This document shows positions 35,596 to 43,553 of a DNA stretch of 64,000 nucleotides, piece after piece; positions within the stretch are counted from its first letter, which is position 1, and the number at the start of each line of letters is the position of its first letter. The translations under genes and the position numbers were made by a program. The DNA is from Henriciella marina DSM 19595. Its GTDB lineage: Bacteria; Pseudomonadota; Alphaproteobacteria; Caulobacterales; Hyphomonadaceae. The DNA is taken from NCBI RefSeq assembly GCF_000376805.1, contig NZ_AQXT01000002.1, forward strand, positions 3,100,001-3,164,000, in the 5' to 3' direction. Under the pieces are notes generated by a model. It made no database searches, had not been told where the DNA came from, and saw nothing but the letters and a program-made list of their open reading frames with translations.

Positions 35596-36568
35596 TCCGG
35601 TGCTGGTTGGGGATATTGGCGGCACGAATGTGAGGTTCGCTGTGGCCCGGCAGGGCTTTGCTGGAAAGCCGGTCGTTTCTGATGTCTCGGTCATGCCCGG
35701 CGACGATTTTGACGCATTCGACGACGCGCTAAGCGCCTATCTCGATCAGCTGGGAAAGGGCGCGCCCCGCGAGGCGCTCATCGCGCTGGCTGGCCCTGTT
35801 TCGAAAGGCCGGGTTCAACTGACCAATCGCGACTGGATGGTGGATACGGCGCGTTTACAGGAAAAGTGCGGCCTCGCTTCGGTCCGGCTGGTCAATGACT
35901 ATGCCGCCATGGCTCGGGCGATCCCTGAGCTTCCCGAAGGCGCTTTCAGGCTCATCCACGAGGGCGAACCAGACAGCAGCTCGCGCCAGCCCATCCTCGT
36001 GTCCGGGCCGGGCACAGGGCTTGGTATGGCAACCCTTATACCCGTCGGTACTGCAGGATGGCGGGTGCTGACAGGTGAGGGTGGGCACGCTGCCTTTGCA
36101 CCAGCGACTCCGCGCGAATGGGCTTTGGCTGAAAAACTGCGTGAGAGCCATGTTTATGTTTCGCGCGAGCTTGTGCTTTCCGGGTCAGGTTTTGACGCGG
36201 TCCACAAGGCGCTCTGTGATATCGATGGCACTCCTTGGGAGAAGACCCCCCCTGGCGAGGTCCTTGAACGCGCCAATGAGGGCGATCCGATCTGCCGCGA
36301 CATCTGTGAAATCAAGGCGCGCGGAACGCTCTATGCGCTTGGGGATGCGGCGCTCACGAACGGAACGAAGGGCGGGGTTGTTATCACTGGCGGCGTGGCA
36401 GAACAGCTCGCTGACTGGCTCGCTGCGCCGGGCGCTATTGACCGTTTCCTGCAACGCGGGCCAATGAGCGATTACATGCAGCCCATCCCCATCCGGATCC
36501 TGATGTCGGGGGAGGCTGCACTGATCGGCGCAGCCGCACTGCAATTCGATGAGGTGACCGTGCCATGA
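35588..36568 (+). CDS. glk: Glucokinase
   Basis: Phosphorylates glucose with ATP. The 326-residue protein starts MADPVLVGDIGGTNVRFAVA with the phosphate-1 motif, has LAGPVSKGRVQLTNRDW, RLVNDYAAMARAIP with the catalytic aspartate, VSGPGTGLGMATL and LTGEGGHAAFAP. It belongs to the bacterial Glk (not ROK) group. The start overlaps edd by 8 bases and the stop overlaps eda (ATGA). Confidence 0.95.
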   Translation: MADPVLVGDIGGTNVRFAVARQGFAGKPVVSDVSVMPGDDFDAFDDALSAYLDQLGKGAPREALIALAGPVSKGRVQLTNRDWMVDTARLQEKCGLASVRLVNDYAAMARAIPELPEGAFRLIHEGEPDSSSRQPILVSGPGTGLGMATLIPVGTAGWRVLTGEGGHAAFAPATPREWALAEKLRESHVYVSRELVLSGSGFDAVHKALCDIDGTPWEKTPPGEVLERANEGDPICRDICEIKARGTLYALGDAALTNGTKGGVVITGGVAEQLADWLAAPGAIDRFLQRGPMSDYMQPIPIRILMSGEAALIGAAALQFDEVTVP

Positions 36569-37206
36569 AAACCATGACCGCTTTTCGCAACGCGATCGAC
36601 AGGGCGCCCGTCGTCCCCGTGCTCACCGTTCATGAGGCAGACCACGCCGAGCCTCTGGCAGAGGCGTTGATCCGAGGTGGCCTGACATCGGTGGAGGTTA
36701 CATTACGTACGCCGGTCGCGCTGGAGGTCATCCGGCGCATGGGCCTTGTCGGTGATGAACTACTGGTCGGGGCGGGTACGATCATTTCTGAGGGCGACGT
36801 CGATGCGTCGCTAAAGGCTGGCGCTGATTTCCTCGTCACACCCGGTGCAGGCCCCATGCTGCTGGACGCCCTCTCCAGCTATGACGGGGTCATCTTGCCG
36901 GGCATCTCGACGGCGAGCGAGGCCATGGCGCGCTTCGACGAAGGCTATGGGGTCATGAAATTCTTCCCGGCCGAAGCGGCAGGCGGCGCGAAATTCCTCA
37001 AAGCCCTTTCCGGGCCGCTGCCGCATATGGACTTCATGCCAACGGGCGGGGTCACCCCCGAAAACGCAGTTGACTATCTGGCCTTGCCAAACGTCGTTGC
37101 CGTTGGCGGCTCTTGGATCGCAAGTACAGAGGACATGGCGAATGGCGACTGGGACGCCATCGCTGAGAAGGCTGCAGCCGCCGTAAAGCTTGGGCGGCGC
37201 AGCTAA
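36565..37206 (+). CDS. eda: KDPG/KHG aldolase
   Basis: Splits 2-keto-3-deoxy-6-phosphogluconate into pyruvate and glyceraldehyde 3-phosphate. The 213-residue protein has GGLTSVEVTLRTPVALEVI with the active glutamate, GAGTIISEGDVDASLKAGAD, FLVTPGAGPMLL, and the Schiff-base lysine in GVMKFFPAEAAGG. It closes the glucose-to-pyruvate operon and converges on the EamA transporter gene. Confidence 0.96.
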   Translation: MKTMTAFRNAIDRAPVVPVLTVHEADHAEPLAEALIRGGLTSVEVTLRTPVALEVIRRMGLVGDELLVGAGTIISEGDVDASLKAGADFLVTPGAGPMLLDALSSYDGVILPGISTASEAMARFDEGYGVMKFFPAEAAGGAKFLKALSGPLPHMDFMPTGGVTPENAVDYLALPNVVAVGGSWIASTEDMANGDWDAIAEKAAAAVKLGRRS

Positions 37207-37216
37207 AGAGCTCGCC

Positions 37217-38134
37217 TCAATCTGGTATATCGCTCGCTGGCATCCTCGCGGCGCGGCGCGTGCGAAAGCGGCTTTCAAACGCCACGATCAGACAGCTCGC
37301 GATAATGATGACCGCGCCGATCCAGAGCGCCGGACCCGGCCATTCATCAAAGAAGAAGAGACCGAGCAGCGCGCTCCAGACAAGGGCGGTGTACTCAAGC
37401 GGCGCAAGGATCTGCGCTTCGGCGCGCGCATAGGCAAGCGTCATCAGATACCAGACCGAATAGCCAAGAATGCCGAGCAGCAGGAAGAACGGAATGTACG
37501 ACAGGACCGGCCAGCCGAAGAGGCCAATTGTCACCGGAAGCATCACGATTGCAGGCACGACATTGGTGAACATGGCTATCGTGGTTGCGTCCTCGTGGCG
37601 GGCCCGCATCCGCAGAAAGACCAGCACGAAGGCATAACCGATCGTCGAGCTGAAGAGGGCGATATAGCCGAGTATCCGCTGTCCGGCCTCTTCGCTGCCG
37701 CCTGGATTGGAGCCGAAGACGGCGAGCGCCACACCGCCAAACCCGAGAATTGCAGCGATGATGGCAACAGGGCTCAGCTTCTCACCGATGACGACACGCG
37801 CGACGGGCGCAACGAGCAGGGCGGCGGTAAAGCCAAGTGCGGTTGCTTCGGCGAGCCTCAGCTGCGTCAGCGCATAGAAAAAAGTGAAGGCGCAGAAGAG
37901 CTGGAGGAGGCCGCGCATCGTATGAAAGCGGATGGCTTCATTCGAGGGGCGTGGGCGTTTCTTGGCCTTGAAGACCGCAACGGCAATGACGGCCCCGAAC
38001 AGGAAACGCCAGGCAAGCAGGTGATGAAGCCCGGCGCCAGGCGCGACGCCTTTGACGAGCGCATCAATGCCTGACCCCACCGCAATGGCGAAGACGGCAA
38101 TCAGAACAGGCATGGCGAGAAGGCGTGTCAGCAT
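37217..38134 (-). CDS. EamA-family (drug/metabolite superfamily) transporter
   Basis: A 305-residue membrane protein with about ten hydrophobic helices arranged as two EamA repeats. Features include LLAWRFLFGAVIAVAVFKAK in the first repeat and LGYSVWYLMTLAYARAEAQI and PLEYTALVWSALLGLFFFDE in the second, typical of RhaT/EamA exporters. Substrate cannot be predicted. It ends 10 bases from the eda stop codon on the opposite strand. Confidence 0.87.
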   Translation of the reverse strand: MLTRLLAMPVLIAVFAIAVGSGIDALVKGVAPGAGLHHLLAWRFLFGAVIAVAVFKAKKRPRPSNEAIRFHTMRGLLQLFCAFTFFYALTQLRLAEATALGFTAALLVAPVARVVIGEKLSPVAIIAAILGFGGVALAVFGSNPGGSEEAGQRILGYIALFSSTIGYAFVLVFLRMRARHEDATTIAMFTNVVPAIVMLPVTIGLFGWPVLSYIPFFLLLGILGYSVWYLMTLAYARAEAQILAPLEYTALVWSALLGLFFFDEWPGPALWIGAVIIIASCLIVAFESRFRTRRAARMPASDIPD

Positions 38135-38196
38135 GGGCGCGCGGTGTAACGCGCGAACATGGCGCCTGCCAGCTTTTCTTTATCTGTGTGTTATAC

Positions 38197-39207
38197 TCAC
38201 TCTGCAGCTTTCGCCGTACCAAGGCTTTCGCGGACCTCGGCAGCGATCTCGTAGGAGCGCATGCGAGCTTTCTCGTCGAAAATGTGAGCCGACAGGATAA
38301 GCTCGTCTGCGCCGGTGTCGGCAAGGAAAGCGTTAAGTTTATCGCTGACCGTCTTTGGCGACCCGACCGCTGAGCAGGAGAGGACCGAATCCAGCATGGC
38401 GCGTTCGTGCGGCTGGATTTCAGCATCGAATGCTAGGTCTGGCGGCGCAAGACGCGTTGGCGTGCCCCGGCGGAGATTGATAAAGGTCCGGCGAAGCGAG
38501 GAGGCGAGGCGCTCTGCCTCATCGTCACTATCGGCCGCGATCATGTTGAAGCCCAGCATGACATAAGGCTTTTTCAGCTGCTCGGATGGCTGGAAGGTCT
38601 CTCTATAGATCGAGACCGCCTGCTTCATCTGCTGGGGCGCAAAGTGCGAGGCGAACGCATAGGGCAGCCCAAGATGGGCGGCGAGCTGCGCACCGAACGT
38701 CGACGAGCCGAGGATCCAGAGCGGGATATCGGTCCCGCCACCGGGGACCGCCTGCACGCGCTGGCCGGGCTGGACCGGGCCGAGAAACGCTTGCAGCTCC
38801 ATCACTTCGCGGGGGAAACGGTCTTCACCGCCAACCATCGTGCGGCGAAGCGCCTGTGAGACCAGCTGATCGCCGCCGGGCGCGCGGCCAAGACCAAGGT
38901 CGATGCGGCCGGGATATATCGCCTCGAGCGTGCCGAACTGTTCGGCCACCATGATCGGCGCGTGATTGGGCAGCATGATGCCGCCAGCGCCAAGCCGGAT
39001 CTGCTCGGTGTCCTGTCCTGCATGGGCGATCATGACGGCGGTCGCGGCACTCGCGATACCCGGCATGTTGTGATGCTCGGCAAGCCAGTAGCGATTGTAG
39101 CCGAGCCTGTCGGCGTGGGTGGCGAGCCGTTTTGAGCGGGCAAGCGCGTCCTGCGGATCGCTGCCTTCAACGATCGGGGCGAGGTCGAGTACGGAAAACG
39201 GTATCAT
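38197..39207 (-). CDS. Luciferase-like flavin monooxygenase family protein
   Basis: A 336-residue TIM-barrel protein of the bacterial luciferase-like group. It opens [20 protein letters not shown] and has [40 protein letters not shown] and [19 protein letters not shown], the pattern of the MsnO8/YhbW-like subgroup. Related enzymes use reduced flavin and oxygen, but most of this subgroup is uncharacterised. No flavin reductase is adjacent. Confidence 0.88.
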   Translation of the reverse strand: MIPFSVLDLAPIVEGSDPQDALARSKRLATHADRLGYNRYWLAEHHNMPGIASAATAVMIAHAGQDTEQIRLGAGGIMLPNHAPIMVAEQFGTLEAIYPGRIDLGLGRAPGGDQLVSQALRRTMVGGEDRFPREVMELQAFLGPVQPGQRVQAVPGGGTDIPLWILGSSTFGAQLAAHLGLPYAFASHFAPQQMKQAVSIYRETFQPSEQLKKPYVMLGFNMIAADSDDEAERLASSLRRTFINLRRGTPTRLAPPDLAFDAEIQPHERAMLDSVLSCSAVGSPKTVSDKLNAFLADTGADELILSAHIFDEKARMRSYEIAAEVRESLGTAKAAE

Positions 39208-39285
39208 GCCCTGAATGTATGGGCCGTCCGGTCTGTTCTCAATAGGCCCGGGTCGGGCAACCGCCTCTAGCGCGATATCGCGCGA

Positions 39286-40107
39286 TCAGGCCGCGCTGCG
39301 AATTTTCGCTTCGCTGCGGACGCGGTTGCGGCCGCCATTCTTGGCTTCATAGAGAAGCGCGTCAGCCTTCTCGATACAGTTGGTGAGGCCGTCTTCAGGG
39401 CGCAGCTTGGCAACGCCAAAGCTGGCCGAGATGCGGGTTGTCTTACCATTGAATGTATAGTCAGCCCCCGCAATGCGCTTGCGAAGACGTTCACAAACAG
39501 CGTGGGCCTGTTCCTGCGTGACTTCGCTCATCAGAATGATGAACTCCTCACCGCCCCAGCGCCCAAGGCGGTCGAACGGTCCGCGCAGAGCGGCGTGGCT
39601 GAGATTGGCGATGGAGGTCAGGACGCGGTCACCAAAAGCGTGGCCGTAAGTGTCATTGACCTGCTTGAAGTGATCGAGGTCGAAGAGGGCAATGTAAACG
39701 CTGTTTTGCGTGCGGCGCATGCGTTCAAGCTCTTCTTCCGCCAGCGTCTTGAAGGAGCGGCGGTTGAGAAGCCCCGTCAGCGGATCGGTCGAGGCCATCG
39801 CCTCCAGCGTCGTCTGATAACGATCAACCCTGTACTGGTTCTGGGCAGCAAGCCCGGCCATGGGGCTCGCCACACAGGCAGCGATGACAACTGTCGTCAG
39901 CATAAAGTCATCCTGGCCAGCAGGCAGACCAAAGAACTTTGTAAATACGACGGCAAAGAGAACCGCGAGCGAGAGGGCCGCCGCAATCACCAGCCCGAAG
40001 AAAATCAGGGCCCGGGATACGGCGCCGTCATCGGCATGAAGGAGGCGATAGCTCTGCGTCATGAAGCGCTGTTTAGCAGGCGAAAGCGAATATTCGCCGA
40101 AGCGCAT
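39286..40107 (-). CDS. Membrane-bound GGDEF diguanylate cyclase (paralogue)
   Basis: A 273-residue protein with the same plan as that at 5291-6073: two transmembrane helices (about 32-60 and 67-85) and a GGDEF domain starting STDPLTGLLNRRSFKTLAEE, LFDLDHFKQVNDTYGHAFGD and active motif GGEEF near residue 189. The I-site position reads GPFD, again without the correctly spaced arginine. It should be an active cyclase lacking classical feedback control. ATG at 40062 is an alternative start. Confidence 0.92.
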   Translation of the reverse strand: MRFGEYSLSPAKQRFMTQSYRLLHADDGAVSRALIFFGLVIAAALSLAVLFAVVFTKFFGLPAGQDDFMLTTVVIAACVASPMAGLAAQNQYRVDRYQTTLEAMASTDPLTGLLNRRSFKTLAEEELERMRRTQNSVYIALFDLDHFKQVNDTYGHAFGDRVLTSIANLSHAALRGPFDRLGRWGGEEFIILMSEVTQEQAHAVCERLRKRIAGADYTFNGKTTRISASFGVAKLRPEDGLTNCIEKADALLYEAKNGGRNRVRSEAKIRSAA

Positions 40108-40117
40108 GTTTTAAATT

Positions 40118-40501
40118 TTATGTATTTTCGTTTTTCTGGCCCGGATACGTCTTGCCGGGCAGCGGCGTCATAAAGCTGAGCTCATGGCCGTCCGGGTCAC
40201 GGATGTGAAAGTACCGCTCCAGCAAGGGGGCGTCGCGTGGTGCAAAGTCAGCCTGGTGCCCCGCCTCTTTGCATCTGTCGTGAAACGTGTCGACATCGCT
40301 GACTTCAAAAATTGCGCGGCCCCAGAAGCCGAAGGTGCCCGGCTCCGTCGTCAGGTTAAGCGCTGTTGGCCCGGCCCAGAGCGTGGCAAAGCTCTTGTCG
40401 CCTGCTATGAAGTCCAGCCGGAAGCCCAGGCTTTCATAGAAGGCGACGGCGTTTGCCATGTCTTTCGTGGACAAGGTCAACGCGCTTATGCCCCGATGCA
40501 T
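40118..40501 (-). CDS. VOC-family (glyoxalase/bleomycin-resistance fold) protein
   Basis: A 127-residue protein with the paired beta-alpha-beta-beta-beta pattern of vicinal oxygen chelate proteins: ISALTLSTKDMANAVAFYES then FEVSDVDTFHDRCKEAGHQA and FHIRDPDGHELSFMTPL. The terminal glutamate of DPDGHELSF is a likely metal ligand. I used the ATG at 40501; an in-frame TTG at 40525 would overlap the upstream Sel1 gene. Function (enzyme or binding protein) unknown. Confidence 0.82.
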   Translation of the reverse strand: MHRGISALTLSTKDMANAVAFYESLGFRLDFIAGDKSFATLWAGPTALNLTTEPGTFGFWGRAIFEVSDVDTFHDRCKEAGHQADFAPRDAPLLERYFHIRDPDGHELSFMTPLPGKTYPGQKNENT

Positions 40502-40521
40502 GTTGCTCTCGCTCACCGGCT

Positions 40522-41121
40522 TCAAAGCCCTCGGCGGTTGGGGAATCCGAAGCCTTGCGCGCGGTCGCAGGCCCAGCTGTCGCCGATCTCGCAGGCCCTC
40601 TGGATATAGTCCTTGCCCTTATCGCGCTCCATCATTCCGCCCTGGCCGCGATAAAGCATAGAGCCATAAGCCGCGCAGCCTGTCTGATCGCCGAGGTCGC
40701 AGGCGCGCTTGTAGAGGCGGCGGGCATATTCGTAATCCTGATTGTCATCATTGCCCTTGAAGCTGACATGGGCCTGCTCGAGGCAGCTATCGGCGTCGCG
40801 CCCATCGAAACAAGCTTCATCATAGATGGCCTTGGCGCGCGCATAATCCTGATCGATGCCGAGGCCCCGGCGATAGATGTTGCCGAGCTTGCGACAGTTG
40901 CGCGCCCAGACTTCTCGCTGCTGGCTTTTATCTTCGCAGGCCGCGCCATAGCGCTCCAGCGCGTCATCATACCAGCCATTCTTCATCGCCCGGTCGGCAT
41001 AAAGCTCATCTGCGTCAGGCCTTGCGACACGTTCGGGACCGAACTGGGCCGCGGCGACTGGCGAAAAGGCGAGCGCAGAGAGGGTGAAAAGGCCGGCGGC
41101 CAGCATGGAAAACGTCTTCAT
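40522..41121 (-). CDS. Exported Sel1-repeat protein
   Basis: A 199-residue protein with a signal peptide (cleavage near VAAAQ, residue 26) and at least four Sel1-like helical repeats with alternating Tyr/Ala/Gly positions and paired cysteines, for example ARAKAIYDEACFDGRDADSC, YARRLYKRACDLGDQTGCAA and DYIQRACEIGDSWACDR. Cysteine-paired Sel1 repeats are typical of exported adaptor proteins. It lies 20 bases upstream of the VOC gene. Binding partner unknown. Confidence 0.8.
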   Translation of the reverse strand: MKTFSMLAAGLFTLSALAFSPVAAAQFGPERVARPDADELYADRAMKNGWYDDALERYGAACEDKSQQREVWARNCRKLGNIYRRGLGIDQDYARAKAIYDEACFDGRDADSCLEQAHVSFKGNDDNQDYEYARRLYKRACDLGDQTGCAAYGSMLYRGQGGMMERDKGKDYIQRACEIGDSWACDRAQGFGFPNRRGL

Positions 41122-41229
41122 GGAGGACCTCGCTTCTTAAAGGCTACTATGTCAGCCTCCAGAACACGACATGAATGTGGCGGTTTCCTGTCTGACGCTG
41201 CAACTGGTGCCTCTTCCTGGGGGAGGGGA

Positions 41230-41290
41230 CGTCCTGCCTGACCGGATTTTCATTGTCTGGCCCGACGGAACCGCGTATCCCGGCAGGACG
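41230..41290. promoter_or_regulatory. Long-range inverted repeat before the methyltransferase-like lipoprotein gene
   Basis: CGTCCTGCC (41230-41238) is complementary to GGCAGGACG (41282-41290), enclosing 43 bases, and lies 35 bases before the start codon. It could fold in the 5' leader of the mRNA. No known riboswitch consensus is evident. Confidence 0.3.
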
Positions 41291-41324
41291 GGCTGATGGC
41301 CCGTGATGAAAGAGGGAGTTTGCA

Positions 41325-42140
41325 ATGAGACTTGTCATCGGACTGAGCGCGCTTGCCATGCTTGGGGCCTGCGCCACCACGACAGAGCGCGACCTTCCGC
41401 CAGCTGAAGCCCCGCCGCCGCCAATGATGGACACTGCCGGCGTCGATGCCGCACGCCTGAACGTGGCCATTACCAGCGCGGACCGGCCGGAAACCGATGT
41501 CGAGCGCGACGAACTGCGCAAGCCATCTGAAGTTATCAGTTTCATGGCTCTTCAGCCGGGCGATACCGTTCTCGAGCTGGAAGCGGGCGGTGGCTATTTC
41601 ACCGAGATTTTTTCGCGATACCTCAGCGATGAGGCGACGCTCTATATGCAGAACCCGGCTGCCTTTGACGGTTTTCTCGGCGACGCTGCCGAAATCCGCA
41701 TCGAGGGGCTGGAGAATGTCGAATACGTCCGCGCCGATTTTGACGATCTCCCAATGGACGACGAGAGCGTCGATGTGGCGACCTGGTTTCAGGGACCGCA
41801 TGAGCTCTGGTACACGCCCGAAAATGGCGAACCGCTTGTGTCCAACCCAGACGACTCCTTTCCAGAAATTTTCCGTGTTCTGAAGCCGGGCGGCATGTTC
41901 GTCGTGCTCGACCATACGGCACCTGAAGGCTCACCTGCGACGATTGGCGGAGAAACACACCGCATCGATCCACAGATCGTTCGCGATCTTGGCCGTGAGG
42001 CAGGCTTTGTGCTGGTTTCTGAAAGCGATGTACTGGCCAATCCAGGCGATGATCTCAGCGCGAACGTCTTCGATGAGGCCGTGCGCGGACGCACCGACCA
42101 GTTCCTCATGAAGTTTGAGAAACCCAACAGCGCGCCATAA
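41325..42140 (+). CDS. Lipoprotein with class I methyltransferase-like fold
   Basis: A 271-residue protein with a lipoprotein signal (MRLVIGLSALAMLGAC, lipidated Cys16), a Pro-rich linker and then a Rossmann methyltransferase-like domain. Motif I reads GDTVLELEAGGGYFTEIFSR near residues 79-98, an acidic residue follows the second strand (VEYVRADFDDLPMDDESVD), and EIFRVLKPGGMFVVLDHTAP matches the post-III loop of class I enzymes. Such exported predicted methyltransferases recur in alphaproteobacteria, but S-adenosylmethionine is not known in the periplasm, so catalysis is uncertain. GGGAG precedes the ATG. The GNAT gene begins 2 bases later. Confidence 0.85.
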   Translation: MRLVIGLSALAMLGACATTTERDLPPAEAPPPPMMDTAGVDAARLNVAITSADRPETDVERDELRKPSEVISFMALQPGDTVLELEAGGGYFTEIFSRYLSDEATLYMQNPAAFDGFLGDAAEIRIEGLENVEYVRADFDDLPMDDESVDVATWFQGPHELWYTPENGEPLVSNPDDSFPEIFRVLKPGGMFVVLDHTAPEGSPATIGGETHRIDPQIVRDLGREAGFVLVSESDVLANPGDDLSANVFDEAVRGRTDQFLMKFEKPNSAP

Positions 42141-42142
42141 CG

Positions 42143-42598
42143 GTGGCTCAGATACGCCGAGCTCGCGCCGTGGAGCTGGAAGCCCTATCGGCTCTGTGTC
42201 TGCGTTCGAAAGCGGTGCACGGCTATGATGCAACTTTGCTCGAAGCTTTCAGGCAAGAACTCACCCTGTCTCAATGGGACCTGGAAGAGGATGAGGTGGC
42301 CGTTGCAGTGGACGGCGAAGACAACATTCTTGGCATAGTTCAGGTGAGCAGCGGTCCTGATGGCTGCTTTCTGGAGAAGCTCTTTGTTGAGCCAGACAAC
42401 GCAGGCGCTGGTGTCGGGCGGGTCCTCATGGATTGGGCGTGTGATGCCGCGCGACAACGCGGCGCCCATGATATGATCATTGAATCCGATCCGGGCGCCG
42501 TCGGTTTCTATACGCGCTATGGCGCTCGCGAAGCCGGGACCGCCCTGTCTGGATCTGTCTCGGGCCGTTCGCTCCCGCGCCTTTTGCTCAAGCTCTGA
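42143..42598 (+). CDS. GNAT-family N-acetyltransferase
   Basis: A 151-residue protein starting at GTG (MAQIRRARAVELEALSALCL). The acetyl-CoA-binding motif is FVEPDNAGAGVGRVLMDWAC, preceded by CFLEKLF and followed by MIIESDPGAVGFYTRYGARE, a complete GNAT core. It begins 2 bases after the lipoprotein gene, so they are probably co-transcribed. Substrate unknown. Confidence 0.87.
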   Translation: MAQIRRARAVELEALSALCLRSKAVHGYDATLLEAFRQELTLSQWDLEEDEVAVAVDGEDNILGIVQVSSGPDGCFLEKLFVEPDNAGAGVGRVLMDWACDAARQRGAHDMIIESDPGAVGFYTRYGAREAGTALSGSVSGRSLPRLLLKL

Positions 42599-42637
42599 CG
42601 TCCGGGATGACTTGACGGACATTCTGGTCTGGAGGAC

Positions 42638-43393
42638 ATGGATCTCCGCATGACGACAACAACCGACCGCATACCCGCAGCGCGTTCGCGCAAGGCGCTC
42701 TGGCTGGGCCTGGCGCTGGGTGCGACGGTCATCACGCTGTTTCTCCTGGGCAAGACCGGCGTTCTTGGCTCGCTTGAAGCCTTCATCACGCAGATGCAGG
42801 AAATGGCTGACACGCGGTGGGCCCTGCCAGCGGTGATCGCGCTGTTTACCGGGGCCGCGTTTGTGGGCTTGCCGCAGTTTGGTCTGATTGGCGCCGCTGT
42901 CGTTGCATTTGGTCCGGTCAATGGCGCGCTCTATTCTTGGGTCGCGACCATGGTGTCAGGCTCAGTCACCTTCTGGCTTGGCAGGTTCAGTGGCGAAGCG
43001 GCGGTCGCGCGCTTTTCGGGCCGTCGCACCGCCCGGTTTGCTGAATTTGTCAGCCGTAACGCCTTTGCGGCCAGCCTCATTGTCCGCAACGTGCCGACGG
43101 GACCATTCCTCATCGTCAACATGGCGTTCGGTGCCTTGCGCGCGAACTACTTCGCCTTTCTGGCCGGCATGGCGATCGGCTCCCTGCCGAAGATCCTTCT
43201 GGTCACATTTGCAGGCCAGAGTCTGATCTCAGCGATCACAGGATCTCCGATGCTGGCCGTGGCACTTGCGGTCCTGGCTGCGCTTATGTTTGGGGGGCTC
43301 TGGCTCTACGTTCGTCACCGCCAGAAAACTGGCAAGATCATTTCGCCGATGTCCATTAACCCGGTTGACAGGACAAGTGAAAAGCCGGAATAG
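42638..43393 (+). CDS. TVP38/TMEM64 (VTT-domain) membrane protein
   Basis: A 251-residue protein with five or six transmembrane helices. The VTT/SNARE-associated core is visible as LPQFGLIGAAVVAFGPVNGA, then VRNVPTGPFLIVNMAFGALR and FAFLAGMAIGSLPKILLVTF, with a short basic C-terminal tail. Family members (DedA-related) are implicated in lipid or small-molecule flipping across membranes; the role here is unknown. ATG at 42650 is an alternative start. Confidence 0.82.
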   Translation: MDLRMTTTTDRIPAARSRKALWLGLALGATVITLFLLGKTGVLGSLEAFITQMQEMADTRWALPAVIALFTGAAFVGLPQFGLIGAAVVAFGPVNGALYSWVATMVSGSVTFWLGRFSGEAAVARFSGRRTARFAEFVSRNAFAASLIVRNVPTGPFLIVNMAFGALRANYFAFLAGMAIGSLPKILLVTFAGQSLISAITGSPMLAVALAVLAALMFGGLWLYVRHRQKTGKIISPMSINPVDRTSEKPE

Positions 43394-43400
43394 GTCGTTC

Positions 43401-43478
43401 ATGCGCAAGAAATTGCCCCTCAATGGATTGGCTGCCCTGCTACTTACCGGCCCCTGGCTGGTGGCCGCCGGACACTAA
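43401..43478 (+). CDS. Leucine-rich mini-ORF before leuA (candidate leader peptide)
   Basis: A 25-codon ORF (MRKKLPLNGLAALLLTGPWL, then VAAGH) with seven leucines, three of them consecutive and using CTG, CTA and CTT. It ends 75 bases before leuA. A weak AGG precedes the ATG. Downstream there is a GTCAG/CTGAC pairing but no terminator with a T-run, so attenuation is possible rather than shown. The composition could also be chance or a truncated signal peptide. Confidence 0.35.
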   Translation: MRKKLPLNGLAALLLTGPWLVAAGH

Positions 43479-43553
43479 TTGTCTGGCGCCTGGTCAGGGG
43501 ATTGATGCAACCGCCCTCTCACTGACACCCCCAAGACTTCCGCAGGCCCGTCC

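Noticed and set aside
42590-42620. Half of the GTCATCCCGG palindrome after the GNAT gene
   Set aside because: Only one arm (CCGGGATGAC) is present and it does not pair locally, so it is not a second copy of the repeat.
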